From: Symsagittifera roscoffensis
Lineage: Eukaryota; Xenacoelomorpha; Acoela; Convolutidae
NCBI RefSeq assembly: GCF_963678635.1
Contig: NC_087071.1
Coordinates: 23,698,013 to 23,762,012 of the forward strand
Length of the DNA stretch: 64,000 bases
Direction of reading: 5' to 3'
Shown: in pieces, positions 42,873-52,989 of the stretch
Layout of the letters: each line of letters opens with the position of its first letter
Position numbering within the stretch: position 1 is the stretch's first letter
Notes under the pieces: generated by a model
The model's database searches: none
What the model saw: only the letters and a program-made list of their open reading frames with translations
Told to the model about the DNA's origin: nothing
Program-made: the position numbers and the translations under genes

Positions 42873-44335
42873 GCCGCCAACTTGGATCACTCCATCGATC
42901 AAATTCCCATCCAACCAACCTTACCTCTTCAATCCCAATAATACCACTTTTTGCTTTTCCGCCACCCGATTTTCCATCTAGCAATGTAACATCAGGCATG
43001 AATTCCGACACTAACTCACAAATTTCAGTTTTATACTCCATTTCACAGCTAAATAACCCGAATATTGAAACCCCCGACGAATTTGCCGACTCAGAACCAT
43101 CTCCATCCAATAATTTTCATAACCCTTCTCATTTTTCTCAACCTCCTTTTCAACCCATATTATCAAATAACCCTGACCCAATCACTCCTACACCCTCTTA
43201 TGCTTCCCAAGTTACCCCAACCTACTCCTCATACCATTCTGACCAATCATCTCCAGACACCCCCCGAATCTCCCCAGAGCTAGACAATTTTATTACCCTC
43301 CAACAACAACCCTACCACCTTAACACCCCGACCATAAACCAAATCTCCTCCACTACAAATTCATCCAATCCCCCTACACCCTCTTCAAATTATACCGAAT
43401 CATTAGCACCATCATCCACATCAACTGAATCCTCACTCAACACTAATAGAGCTTATCGCACTTTTAAAAGAAAGTTCCCCAACCATCCTTTCCCAGCAAA
43501 ACCAGGAACAGCCCGAGAATACATCAACCACCCCCAACATACTAACACTAGAGAATTTTTAGCCATCACTTTACCCTCATTTCCACAATACACCTTAAAC
43601 ACCCCTCATGACGCTAACGAAACACGCAACTTTGTAGACGAATACGTTTTAATGCCCACTCTCTCTTGGACCTCATACTATCATTTCACTAACCCTCTTT
43701 GCTTACCTTTAACTAACACATCCATTGATATAGACCGAAACAAAGACATGCTATATCGACTAACTACACCACTCACCGCTAGACAATTTACTTACGTTGG
43801 ATATAAAAAATCACTAAAAATACACACTGCACCTAGAGCTAACGAATACACACTAGAATACTATGATCACAACATCATCAGAGCTAACCAAGATCAATTC
43901 TTAGACGACGATCGCTTCGCTAACCCACAAATCACCGAGAAATTTTTCATCAAGACACCATATGTATTTACACTAAACATCTTCGACCGAAAGTTTGATC
44001 ACATTATTTCAGAAGCACTAACAAGCACACAAGCGTACGAAAGTTTTAAAGAACGCTTCCAAATCTTTTCACTAACCTTTCATTTCCTTGCACCACACGA
44101 AAGAGATTTACACTGCTCACACGATATTATGTTGCGAACTAAACAAACACATACATACAGTTACTATCGTTTCATCCAAAATCACTTTGACCTCCACACA
44201 CCCTCTAGACAACCACACCATCGCTTTCAATTCATCAATTCAAAATACACTTCACCGTATTTCCTAAATTTCACATATTGTATTAAAAATACTAACCTTC
44301 ATGGTATTCTTCGTAATTATGACCCCATAACCTAA
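42869..44335 (+). CDS. 488-aa accessory ORF of the LTR element, unrecognised
   Basis: Starts in an ATGA overlap with the env stop, a classic termination-reinitiation arrangement. The N-terminal 190 residues are Pro/Ser/Thr-rich and probably disordered. A folded-looking C-terminal 300 residues follows, rich in Tyr, Phe and His (for example YVFTLNIFDRKFDH and FSLTFHFLAPHERDLHC). No signal peptide or membrane segment. The architecture (disordered Pro/Ser/Thr N-terminus, compact C-terminus) resembles the AUG-less ORF upstream, though I see no sequence match. The TAA stop is followed at once, in the same frame, by the ATG of the next ORF. Confidence 0.65.
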   Translation: MSRQLGSLHRSNSHPTNLTSSIPIIPLFAFPPPDFPSSNVTSGMNSDTNSQISVLYSISQLNNPNIETPDEFADSEPSPSNNFHNPSHFSQPPFQPILSNNPDPITPTPSYASQVTPTYSSYHSDQSSPDTPRISPELDNFITLQQQPYHLNTPTINQISSTTNSSNPPTPSSNYTESLAPSSTSTESSLNTNRAYRTFKRKFPNHPFPAKPGTAREYINHPQHTNTREFLAITLPSFPQYTLNTPHDANETRNFVDEYVLMPTLSWTSYYHFTNPLCLPLTNTSIDIDRNKDMLYRLTTPLTARQFTYVGYKKSLKIHTAPRANEYTLEYYDHNIIRANQDQFLDDDRFANPQITEKFFIKTPYVFTLNIFDRKFDHIISEALTSTQAYESFKERFQIFSLTFHFLAPHERDLHCSHDIMLRTKQTHTYSYYRFIQNHFDLHTPSRQPHHRFQFINSKYTSPYFLNFTYCIKNTNLHGILRNYDPIT

Positions 44336-44662
44336 ATGTATATTTTCTGCCCCATCACCAAGACCTTCAACGCAGAAGAATCCCGACCCTTCCTTATCCC
44401 GCACGAGTTTGTACAGCCTATAGAAATCCCCATTTTAGAATTCATCCACAACACTAAATTTAACCACAAGTTATATAACTTAATACAAAACACACCTTAT
44501 GAGTTTGCAGTAGGCACTGAAGAACTAACCACTATTAAGGCACTTCAATTGCTTTGGCCACTACTTCAAACTAAAAATATCATCCGCATCTTAGCTAAAC
44601 TACTAACAACTTCAGAACTAATTCACGATATCTTCCCCCACGGTTTTTTCCCCGACGACTAA
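44336..44662 (+). CDS. 108-aa last ORF of the LTR element, unrecognised
   Basis: Begins MYIFCPITKTF directly after the stop of the 488-aa ORF and in the same frame, so the two may be one 597-codon gene with a single in-frame TAA in this copy, or a readthrough pair. Leu/Ile-rich helical text in the second half (KALQLLWPLL, IIRILAKLL). It ends FPHGFFPDD just before a splice donor. Confidence 0.55.
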   Translation: MYIFCPITKTFNAEESRPFLIPHEFVQPIEIPILEFIHNTKFNHKLYNLIQNTPYEFAVGTEELTTIKALQLLWPLLQTKNIIRILAKLLTTSELIHDIFPHGFFPDD

Positions 44663-44665
44663 CAG

Positions 44666-44744
44666 GTAAGTATGAACTAAATGAATATTACTAACTAATT
44701 AAAATATTGAAAAACTCACCATTCCTTATTCATGTTTTCTTTAG
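44666..44744 (+). other. 79-nt spliceosomal intron in the LTR element
   Basis: Donor CAG|GTAAGTATG, branch point TACTAAC (44689-44695) and acceptor CATGTTTTCTTTAG all match consensus closely. It starts 3 nt after the stop codon of the last ORF. Confidence 0.75.
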
Positions 44745-46277
44745 ATTTTTAGCCTTCATCTTCAATCATCTGAAAAATTCACAAAAGAAAAATAAAAAAT
44801 AGCAAACTTCTTCAAAACTATTTAAAACCCTATTTAACTTTTGCACCAACAATTAAATAAATATAATACCAATGCAGTAAATTAATTTATAAAATTTTCC
44901 CCTAAAAGCAGTAAATCTACATATGATGAAAATTTGTATCTTAAAATTCCCCCATTACTAGCAGTAAATTTCCAAATTCTATGCAGTAAATTAATAAAAT
45001 GCAATTGCAGTACTAACCTTTTGATATTTTCATTCATTCGCACAGAAATTCTATCCACACTCGCACAGCTCGCCCACGAAGAATTGTTTAAAATAATGAA
45101 TTTCAGTTTCAAGTTTTCACACTCAACAACTCTAACAAATAATAACAAGTTTCAAACTTTCCTTTAACCCGGTTGGAAAGGAATCATATACTAAACAAAA
45201 CTAACCAACGCAGCTTACTAAATACCACAAATCATAAAATAACAGCATGACTAAGAAAAGGAAACCAACGGTACCCAAACCGGATTAACCCAGTTTAAAA
45301 CTGGATAATTTATTCTTTTGAAGACTATTACAAAGTCTTAGAAAGAAATAATAAAACACAAAAAAGTCAAAAGACAAACCCATACCACAAACAATTTGCT
45401 TTTTGGAAAAAGTACATAACCAACAAAACATAAGTAAAACCACAACAAACCCAACATAAAATGTTGTCACATAACAGGACCCCTCATAAAAACCGCATGA
45501 AATCATACTCCCACACCTGGCCTAACCCACCAGGAAAGGACGTCCTGAGCATGCTCTATAGCCGGCCTAACCCACCGTGCTACATCCACGCTTTGTGACC
45601 ACACCTTTATTTTTAATAAGAGCTACTCAAGGGTGAGTAACTCTTCAAAATAACCGAACTAAAACAAAAAGCTTTTGTGAAAACAACTAACTAAAATCAT
45701 AATTAAAAAATATTAAATTAATAAAAGTTTTATAAAATGTAAAATCACATGATGCAATATATAGATCAGAATACAACACCAAGGACGAACATCAAAAGAC
45801 AAGACGACCTCACTACACTCGAGAGAGAATGACCAACTATAATCGATATGCCGCTCACAATCACAACTCAAAGGATTTAGAGTACGACTTGACCTCGCAG
45901 AAAAGGACTTCATTGAACTAGACCAATGACCACCTCGATGTTCAAGTATACGTACAGATCCGAGTAACCAGGCATCCCCTCCACGCACAATCTCCACGCC
46001 ATTCCCGAGCTAGATCAAACACAAAAGAAGTTCTCTCCGAAGAACAGAAAAACCTGACATAGCCAACCATTCTGAAACCAGAATTGATGCTGTTGCAGAG
46101 ACTCAGTCGTTGTCACAAGAAGAACACAACGTCTTGTGTCCTCAATTCCAGATCCCTGGAACTTCCTTAACAAAAAGGAAACAAAAGAAAAATGATGTTC
46201 GCCAAATACCAACGTCCATCATCCATCCTTGAACTACAAAAGAACTGTTCTAAAAAACTCTGTAAAACCCGGATGGG
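44745..46277 (+). other. 3' non-coding region of the LTR element
   Basis: 1.5 kb with no convincing gene. GCAGTAAAT occurs at 44874, 44908, 44961 and 44983, with a partial copy at 45007. GGCCTAACCCACC occurs twice (45,523 and 45,564). It could hold RNA export, packaging or transcription signals. Confidence 0.6.
46271..46277 (+). promoter_or_regulatory. Polypurine tract, short
   Basis: GGATGGG directly before the 3' LTR, the expected plus-strand primer position. Shorter and less pure than most. Confidence 0.5.
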
Positions 46278-46685
46278 TGGAACCTGATCTAAACTATATT
46301 TTATGATTGGATAAATTAAATGTTTTACCAATGTAAAGTATTTAATATTAACCAATCATGATCCATCTAACTAACAACCCACTTATTTGTAAGTGCTGAA
46401 GTTACTTGTAATTTCAGCACCAGAGAGATTTGAATTTAACTTAGAAATTAGTTGGACTCTCCCGAGCACTTCAGCAGCCGCAATAAACCAGTATACCCTA
46501 GATCTATTGAGCCTAGCAGAGACTAGTTAAACAACCTGAGACTAGATAGTATAAGAGTAAGATTAGGATCGGTATTAGACTAAGAAGTTGCACGAATCTA
46601 TCCGGCCGAAAATAAGATAGCGTGACGAGCAGACGGTGTACCCTATCCGAAATTACTCTATGAGTTACACTCCAGTCCTAACTCA
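46278..46685 (+). repeat. 3' LTR (408 bp)
   Basis: TGGAACCTGATC to GTCCTAACTCA, identical to the 5' LTR except one base near the end. AATAAA at 46482-46487 should end the genomic RNA. Confidence 0.97.
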
Positions 46686-46689
46686 CTAT
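46686..46689. repeat. Target-site duplication CTAT, right
   Basis: Matches 27781-27784. Confidence 0.9.
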
Positions 46690-47862
46690 GGAGTTTGGAT
46701 TTTTTCTGAGAAACTTGAAATGTCCTGTCCGACTATCCTTTTTCTGCGTACTTTGTCGGCTTTCCTTCCAAAGCATGGACTTCTTGTAGGATCAGAGAGT
46801 TTTCGCAATAGCAGAATGCCGTATCTTAGATGTGTAAAGATGCTTTTACTTTACATATTTTGTATAATTTCCGGTTTTAAGATAATTATATTTTGCGTTA
46901 ATGATTATACTACCTAAATGATTTTGGCGTACGTGATATTCAATTAGTGACCTCGTAATCGATCATTCAAAGAGCGAATTTTGACTCAGTGGTAAATTAA
47001 CGCTAAGCATAGCGTTTCTCGTTTTTTTTTAAATTGAACATAATTCGAGACATACATAATTCGAGACAGACATTGAACATAATTGAACATTGGAGAGATT
47101 TTTTTTCTGTAGATCATGTAATTCATTCATTCATTCTGTAGATCATGTATTTTTTTCGGAATTGTTTTTGACTTAGTGGCTTTCGTCTCTTTTCTGTCCG
47201 CTTGCTTGGAATTCTTTAAAATAAAATGTATGTACAATAAGGTTCCATGTCGTTTTGCCCTGCTCCAAATAACCTTATTCCGTTTTAACCCTGTGTTCCA
47301 CTCTACATAATTCTAATTACATTATACGTCTGACCGGCCAGGGAACACCTCGTGACCTCGTGACTGTGGTCATTTCTTGTAGATACCAAATTTTCTCCAC
47401 GAGTGATTGCAGTCACCTTGTGTTGTGAGTGTGCCAACGTGAGCACTTCCAATGTTCGTTGCCATTCTTTGCTTCTTGCTTTTTTGTGAATTCGTGTTCG
47501 TCCATTTGAATTGAGTCCACTAAGTGCTCGTGTATAAACCGAGACAAGTTTTGAGTCTACATGGTAGAACTCAAATGAATTAACTTTTTCATTCATGACC
47601 CTGTAACGCCTATTGTGATAAACGATAAAACTTAATTGTGGAGTAATTTGGCATAGGGTAAATTGGCGTAGGTTAAATTGGTATATAGGATAAAACTGTA
47701 TAGAGTAAAATGGCATATGGTAGATCGGAATGGAGTAAATTGTCCTACTACCGTATAATACATTGATCCGAATGGAAGGCATAGGAGGGATTCTTAGAGG
47801 CATCCGTTTTTGTGGAAGTCTTACCCGATTTTTAAAACCCGAAGCACTCAGTTTCTTTTCAG
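46690..47862. other. End of ITIH intron 3
   Basis: AT-rich. A short degenerate tandem repeat of TGGCATAGGGTAAATTGG type lies at about 47,640-47,750. The long - strand frame over 47,303-48,007 is antisense to exon 4 and not a gene. Confidence 0.6.
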
Positions 47863-48060
47863 CTCTTGAGAACAAAGCAAAGCAAGTGGCCTTCCCTGAC
47901 ATCCCACCTGAAGTGGACAATGGCAGTGAAGACGAGGAGGCTTTCGAGGGTGCAGACGGGGACCCCCATTTCATCATCACGTTGAGAGACATGACTGTGT
48001 GTTTCAATGTGGATGGACCGAATGGAAGTAGTGTGTTGTTGCTGAAGGATCTAAAAAGAG
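47863..48060 (+). CDS. ITIH-like exon 4: DPHFII motif
   Basis: Acceptor GTTTCTTTTCAG, donor AAAGAG|GTGTGA. 66 codons with an acidic linker (NGSEDEEAFEGAD), then GDPHFIITL (DPHFII at 47961-47978) and CFNVDGPNGSSVLLL. In vertebrate heavy chains the Asp of DPHFII becomes the C-terminus that is ester-linked to chondroitin sulphate and then hyaluronan. Phase 1 at both ends. The next exon restores GIEVHG, the usual G-x-V-x-G after this motif. Confidence 0.87.
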
Positions 48061-48921
48061 GTGTGATCAGGGGTGGATTAGTTTTTTTTTCAGTAGGGTT
48101 GAGGGAAGCGGGTGGGATGGGGATGTTTCGAGAACCTAGGGGTTTAGAGACGAACTTAAAAAAATGCGTCGAACTTTATCTCATGCTGCGCAAATTGAAG
48201 GAATAAGCTCTCCTAAAACCCAAAAGAAACAACCGTTTCTCTGTTTTGTTATACTTAGCGTGAAGAAAATGATTTTTTCAATCCCTTAGTGCTACTGGAA
48301 GGTTGTGATTGAAAAACCTAGAGCATATGCTTCCCGACTTTAAGGTATATTCAATGTCAAACAAAAGTCTTAAAATGCTCGAATAACTACAGATGTACAT
48401 ATTCATTTATGAATGCACTTAGGTATATATGCAATTTTTGAGTTCTATTGAAATTCATCTGCTGAAAGTTTTGTAAATAGCAGTCTCCAAATACGAACGT
48501 GGAAATGGCGTGAAAAAACGTGAACAATTTCTAGTTTCGAACGTGAACAATTTCCAGTGGAATTAAAACTTCCAGCGGAATAAAATGAACATTTACGCAA
48601 CTTGATCCAGTTTTCTCAAGTTGGGTTATTGTTATCAAAAAAGCGCAACTCATAAATCGTTCTAGAAACTCAAAGAGCTTAAAGGGCATCTATTTTTTCG
48701 TTTCAAGTTCGAAAGTTGAGATTTTTTCAACAAAGTCTGTTTTTTTTTTGTTTACTTGCATTCATTACTCCTTTCCAACGTCAGTTGACTATGTGTCGAT
48801 GTCTTAGTGCAAAAGTCTCCAGAGGAATCTGCCTGGTTCAAAGATTGTCACCATTAAAAACAAGCAATAATGATGTGTGCTTTTCAATGGAGATCATATT
48901 CTCTAAGTTTTAAGAAGCGAT
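48061..48921. other. ITIH intron 4, first part
   Basis: Nothing recognised before the hAT-type MITE. Confidence 0.5.
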
Positions 48922-49327
48922 TAGAGACGCGCGCCGGCTCAGCCGAGCATGCTCGGCGGCTCGAAGCGAAAATTGTCGGCGGCGTCTGCTCAGCCGGCTG
49001 AGAGCATCCTGGTTTTCTTAACTTTTAAAAACGGACTCTGAAATATCTTCATTAGTCGTGTACGTCTTTAACCAGCGCATATTTTTCATTAACAAAAATC
49101 AAGTATTTGAAATTAGTGGCTGATAGTTGTGATTATAGTTACACATAGTTAACTAATTAGAACGATGGCTAACGCATTAGAATAATAGCTGACGCAATAC
49201 AGTAGCTGGCTCATTACTGTATTACTCACAAAATGATTCAGCTGAGGCTGGCGCAGTGTGTATTTTGTGGCGGCGGAGTGTTACTTTGAACTCCGGCGGC
49301 GGCTGAGCCGGCTGGCGCGCACCTCTA
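48922..49327. mobile_element. hAT-type MITE (406 bp) in ITIH intron 4
   Basis: Starts TAGAGACGCGCG, ends CGCGCACCTCTA. The 8-bp duplication GAAGCGAT flanks it exactly (48914-48921 and 49328-49335). The ends are GC-rich and self-complementary (CGGCTCAGCCG near both termini). TAGAG ends with 8-bp duplications are typical of hAT transposons. No coding capacity, so it needs a transposase from elsewhere. Confidence 0.85.
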
Positions 49328-49393
49328 GAAGCGATTCTGCTAAAGTTACAACATGAAGCCATTTCAGTGATAAATTACAAATTTTGTTTATAG

Positions 49394-49813
49394 GTATCGA
49401 AGTTCATGGCCTCATAACCCATGGACGAAACTCCGAAAACGAGTCTGCTAGTTATTTTACGACCATCACTGTCACACTACACCGAAAACACGACACTACC
49501 CGTGATTACGTAACATTCAACTCCACTTACGTAACATTCACTTCGAGTTATGCAGTAATGAACTCCAGTTACGGAACATCAAATGACGAATCATTTCAAT
49601 GGAAAGTTGGATCAGTGTTTAAGCATGGAAGAATTGCGCTAAAAATGAGTCATCATAAAGCAGAAGCGGAAATTTATTTCGGAGAGAAAATCCGAATCAA
49701 AGTGATCCGGCATATTCGAAGACGCAAATTAATCGATGGATCAAAATTTTCGTTTCTGGGAATATATGTGATGCGTGGAACTCAGCTGACTAATTCTTCG
49801 AGTGGATTTTTAG
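49394..49813 (+). CDS. ITIH-like exon 5: ITIH C-terminal domain, first part
   Basis: Acceptor TTTGTTTATAG, donor TTTTTAG|GTAAAA. 140 codons. GIEVHGLITHG, then ASYFTTITVTL correspond to the conserved G-LIGA...YFGKI start of the ITIH C-terminal domain. FSFLGIYVMRG...SSGFLG corresponds to the conserved FLGFYV...GLLGQF. The middle carries several Thr/Ser-rich sequons (NST, NSS). Phase 1 at both ends. Confidence 0.87.
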
Positions 49814-50193
49814 GTAAAAATTTTAAGTTATTGACGAGGATTTCAAAAAAAACAAAAAGCTTTAGGACGTAACTAATCGGACCACGTAGTAAGGAGTAAA
49901 TTCAGATTCAGATGTTTTTCCTCGTAAAATCACGTACCTTAAATAAATGTCAGATAGGATCGACTGGATTCTTTTCAGTCAGATATCGGTTAAAAGTTAG
50001 GCATCTACACGAAAAAAACTAGAAAGAAATCTGCGAAGTTGGATTTTGTTTTTAGAGGAATATACTTACTATGATGGGACGTTCTATGCTGTTTGCTCAC
50101 CACTAAAGTGTTTATTCAAAGATATGCTGGTTAGCTAAAAATTTCAAGCTTTGAGTAGTAGATGGTAGAATTTAATGAGATTGTTGATTTCAG

Positions 50194-50438
50194 GAAAAGA
50201 TTTCTTCAAAAATGTCACTATTACGAGTGAACCAGATCTTGTGAAATACAACAGCACCTCACAAGTAATACGCAGCAATATTTTGATTAATGGCAGCTCC
50301 TACCCTGCAAACTACACTACAGTAATTGACAACTCAAACTTGACCAAGAAAAAGTGCTGGAAAATAATGGGAACATTCTATGGGAATTACTCGACTTTTG
50401 AAGCCACGGCATCAAATATTATTAAAACTTCGCAATAA
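50194..50438 (+). CDS. ITIH-like exon 6: C-terminal end and stop
   Basis: Acceptor GTTGATTTCAG. 80 codons plus TAA. G|GA KDFFKNVTI continues the GFLG of exon 5, as GQFFQP does in known ITIH proteins. KKKCWKIMGTFYG holds the single conserved Cys-Trp of this domain. Five sequons (NVT, NST, NGS, NYT, NLT) mark it as secreted. Stop TAA at 50436-50438. Confidence 0.87.
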
Positions 50439-50450
50439 AAACGACGAAAG

Positions 50451-50456
50451 AATAAA
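50451..50456 (+). terminator. Polyadenylation signal AATAAA of the ITIH-like gene
   Basis: AATAAA 12 nt after the stop codon; very short 3' UTR if used. Confidence 0.6.
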
Positions 50457-51984
50457 CTCTTGATAGTATTTAACCTTTAGCTTGAATGAATTGTGATTGC
50501 AATCATAGCATTGCATGTGGGCACTGTGCAATATGCCAATGTTTTTTTTTGAAAATTTGGTGGTAAAAATTATGAGTTCAGTGCAATAATTATTAAACAA
50601 TTACCTCAATTAAACATTTTTTGACAAGTTTCAATGAACGTAGTGCGACCACTTAGATAGGTGATGATTTTTCTTTGTTAAGGAAAAAGTCCATAAAATC
50701 TGTTCACCCTCAAGTTTGATTTTTTGAGGCTTGGGTTTGATTTCTTTTTGTTCAGTTGAAGGAAAACTCCACTCGAACAGAAAAAGTGTAAAGGTCATGA
50801 AAAATTCACGGCTTTTAGTTTCGATAGTAAGTTTTTGTTTCAGACATCCCAGCGAAATAAAAAATATTAGTTGTTGATTCAGTTTTCTCACATTGGGTTA
50901 ATTTTATCAGAGAAAGTCGAAGTTTAAGTAATTTCAAAAGAAGTCCGTTTTTTGTTTATTTGCTGGGGTTCATTGAAGCTTTTTCGACTGTGATGTGAGG
51001 TGGCTATGTTTTAAAATTAAAGAGCTACAAGAGTCACGGCGTTTCTAAGTGTTACGCAAAGACAAGAAGAAAACGACCAATTGAACCTCGCGAAAACGAG
51101 TAAAGAGTAGAAAAATTGCAGGGGAACAGTACACAAGCCATGATTATTCTTAGTTTAAGTTTCGCACCTTTAAATTGCTCGCGTTCACCGTATTTTGATT
51201 ACAGCCTTTTGATGAGAAATTGTTCCCCCTCCTGTTGGCTTGAATGGTTTTGGCGAGGTGAAGTTTTTGCCAAAAAAGTGAAGCACTGTGTACAGTATGA
51301 ACGTTTTGTTGCCAGTCAGGGGGAGGGGGTTTACTATGAAATGTTCTAAATTACAGCCAGAGCGTAAATTCAAAAAGAAAGGAGAAATTCTCAACAAAAA
51401 ACAAAACCATCATAGGGTATGCAAAGATCAGTGTGAAGATCTAATTTGCATGTTTTTGAAGTTAGACCTAATTCCTTACCTAAACTCAATTTAACGCCCA
51501 ATACCCAAACCCCCAACTGTAAGCTATGATCGCAGATGAACTACTTTTTACCTTTTGTGGACGTTCAATCTTTTGATGGTTGTAAAAAATACCAATCAAA
51601 AGCTGCTAGTTGAATTTGTTTTGAAGAAATGCATTTGCTATGTGCAACGAATATTACAGGACAATAACTCATTGTTTTTTTATCAAATATCTACCTATTA
51701 TATATTTAAATGCGGGCTTCACTATCTCGCCATGTTTAAGCTATTTCAACATATTAGTTTCGTATGTGTTACGAAAGAATTTTTTTCACGTTTAAGCTAT
51801 ATCGCACATTGCAATGATTAAGCGATTATTTTTTCGATTAACTAGTTTGAATTTGGTGTTCGTTTCACCAATTTAGAAATTAGCAACCCAATGATGAGAT
51901 GCTGTTAGGTTCCACCTCCAATTATGAATACCCAAATCATTTTAGTTGACAAGATACGACGCTTTATAGGATTTTTCAAAAATT

Positions 51985-52390
51985 TTCAGAAAGTTTGAAT
52001 CCAAAAATTTTACATCTGAAATTCTCAACCATATAGTTAGGCGCTGTCTGGGTTCTCTCAGGGGTTGCAAATCTTGCGTCAAAATGGGAGTTGCGTTGTA
52101 GTCTTTGAGATAAGTCGTTTTTTTTAAAAAAAAAACACTTCGATTTAAAAAATTTGAATTTCCCAATCCTGAATCTTGTAGTGGGGCACTGTGAGGGTAC
52201 TCTCGGGGGTTGCAAATCGTGTGTCCAATTGGGACTGCTCGGATGCTTTTAATTTTTGAGAAGTGATGTTTTTTTGTAAAATTTTTCAGTTCCAATTTTT
52301 ATACTGGGGATGTGTCAGGGTACTCTCATGAGTTGCAAGTATGGTTTCCAATGCTCATGTGCGTTTTCGAGACATGACGTTTTTTCAATA
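51985..52390. repeat. Three diverged tandem units of about 130-150 bp
   Basis: Each unit holds CTGT-GGGT-CTCTC-GG-GTTGCAA followed by a short AATGGGA/AATTGGGA word and a GAGA-AAGT-GTTTTTT end. Confidence 0.6.
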
Positions 52391-52989
52391 TTAGAAAAAT
52401 TCCAAAAATTAATCAAAAAAATTGTATTGAAATGATTGACCAAATGGCCAATGTATCATCACTTAACTTTAAATTAGCCTAAGAACCAAACCATTCAAAC
52501 TGCTTTTTCTTTAACACTGGTATATATTTTTGAGCAGCACATAAGAAATCTAGATGTTCTTCGCAGTTTTTTATAGAGTATCAAGTTTTTTTAAATCAAA
52601 ACATTGCAACAAATCAGTTTAAAACGAGTTTATAGCTTGAAGATTTTTTTAAACTAGTACACGTTTACCTACGATTTTATGATAGTATTTTTTGATTGGA
52701 AAACTGAATAAAAAATAGCTAAGTACTGACTCTATGTGTGCTCGCTTAAATAATTGCTTGATCATCTGTTCTGTTTAAGTCGACTGATTGTCTAAGCAAA
52801 ATCTTCCTTCAGGTACAAAAATGAAACGGCATTTTCAACCTGTTTTCAAAAATTTGCCTGCTGTCAATATACGGTCTTTATAGTGTTCTAGAACTGCTCG
52901 GAAAGTCAGTTTGGACAACCTATAAAAAGTCAACAAAATTGAAAATGTTTTCTGTAAACCCGCCTCCCACCCTCTTGGAAAAACCCTAG

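Larger units (their letters stand above)
27785..46685 (+). mobile_element. Complete 18.9-kb retrovirus-like Ty3/gypsy LTR element with five to seven ORFs
   Basis: Two 408-bp LTRs (407/408 identical) with TG..CA ends and a 4-bp target duplication enclose 18.1 kb of + strand coding DNA. Order: primer site, 1.2-kb leader, basic 155-aa ORF, gag-pol (2,740 codons), 62-aa membrane protein, AUG-less 378-codon frame, env-like 872-aa ORF, 488-aa and 108-aa ORFs, a 79-nt intron, 1.5 kb of 3' non-coding DNA, and a purine tract. The whole element is A-rich and G-poor on its sense strand, unlike the host exons. Usual Ty3/gypsy elements are 5-10 kb. With only one LTR difference and long open frames it is a very recent insertion. 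It sits in sense orientation in ITIH intron 3. Confidence 0.95.
11245..50438 (+). other. ITIH-like gene, 3' portion (six exons, about 39 kb)
   Basis: Six + strand exons read as one protein in ITIH domain order: end of the VWA domain, the linker with the YRGCEIWLAGKL-type motif, the conserved ERIYALKRVEEKL/SSKYGF region, the DPHFII motif, and the ITIH C-terminal domain ending near a conserved KCW. Junction phases are 1, 2, 1, 1, 1 and every codon split across a junction restores a sensible residue. Intron ends are canonical: GTGAGC..TTTAG, GTACTA..TTTTAG, GTTGTA..TTTCAG, GTGTGA..TTATAG, GTAAAA..TTTCAG. The 5' half (signal peptide, VIT domain, start of VWA) is not visible. The product should be a secreted heavy-chain-type protein of the extracellular matrix. 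Confidence 0.85.

Noticed and set aside
47303-48007. 234-codon - strand frame
   Set aside because: Antisense to ITIH exon 4, which has the family motif DPHFII and matching splice phases; the - strand text has no family features.
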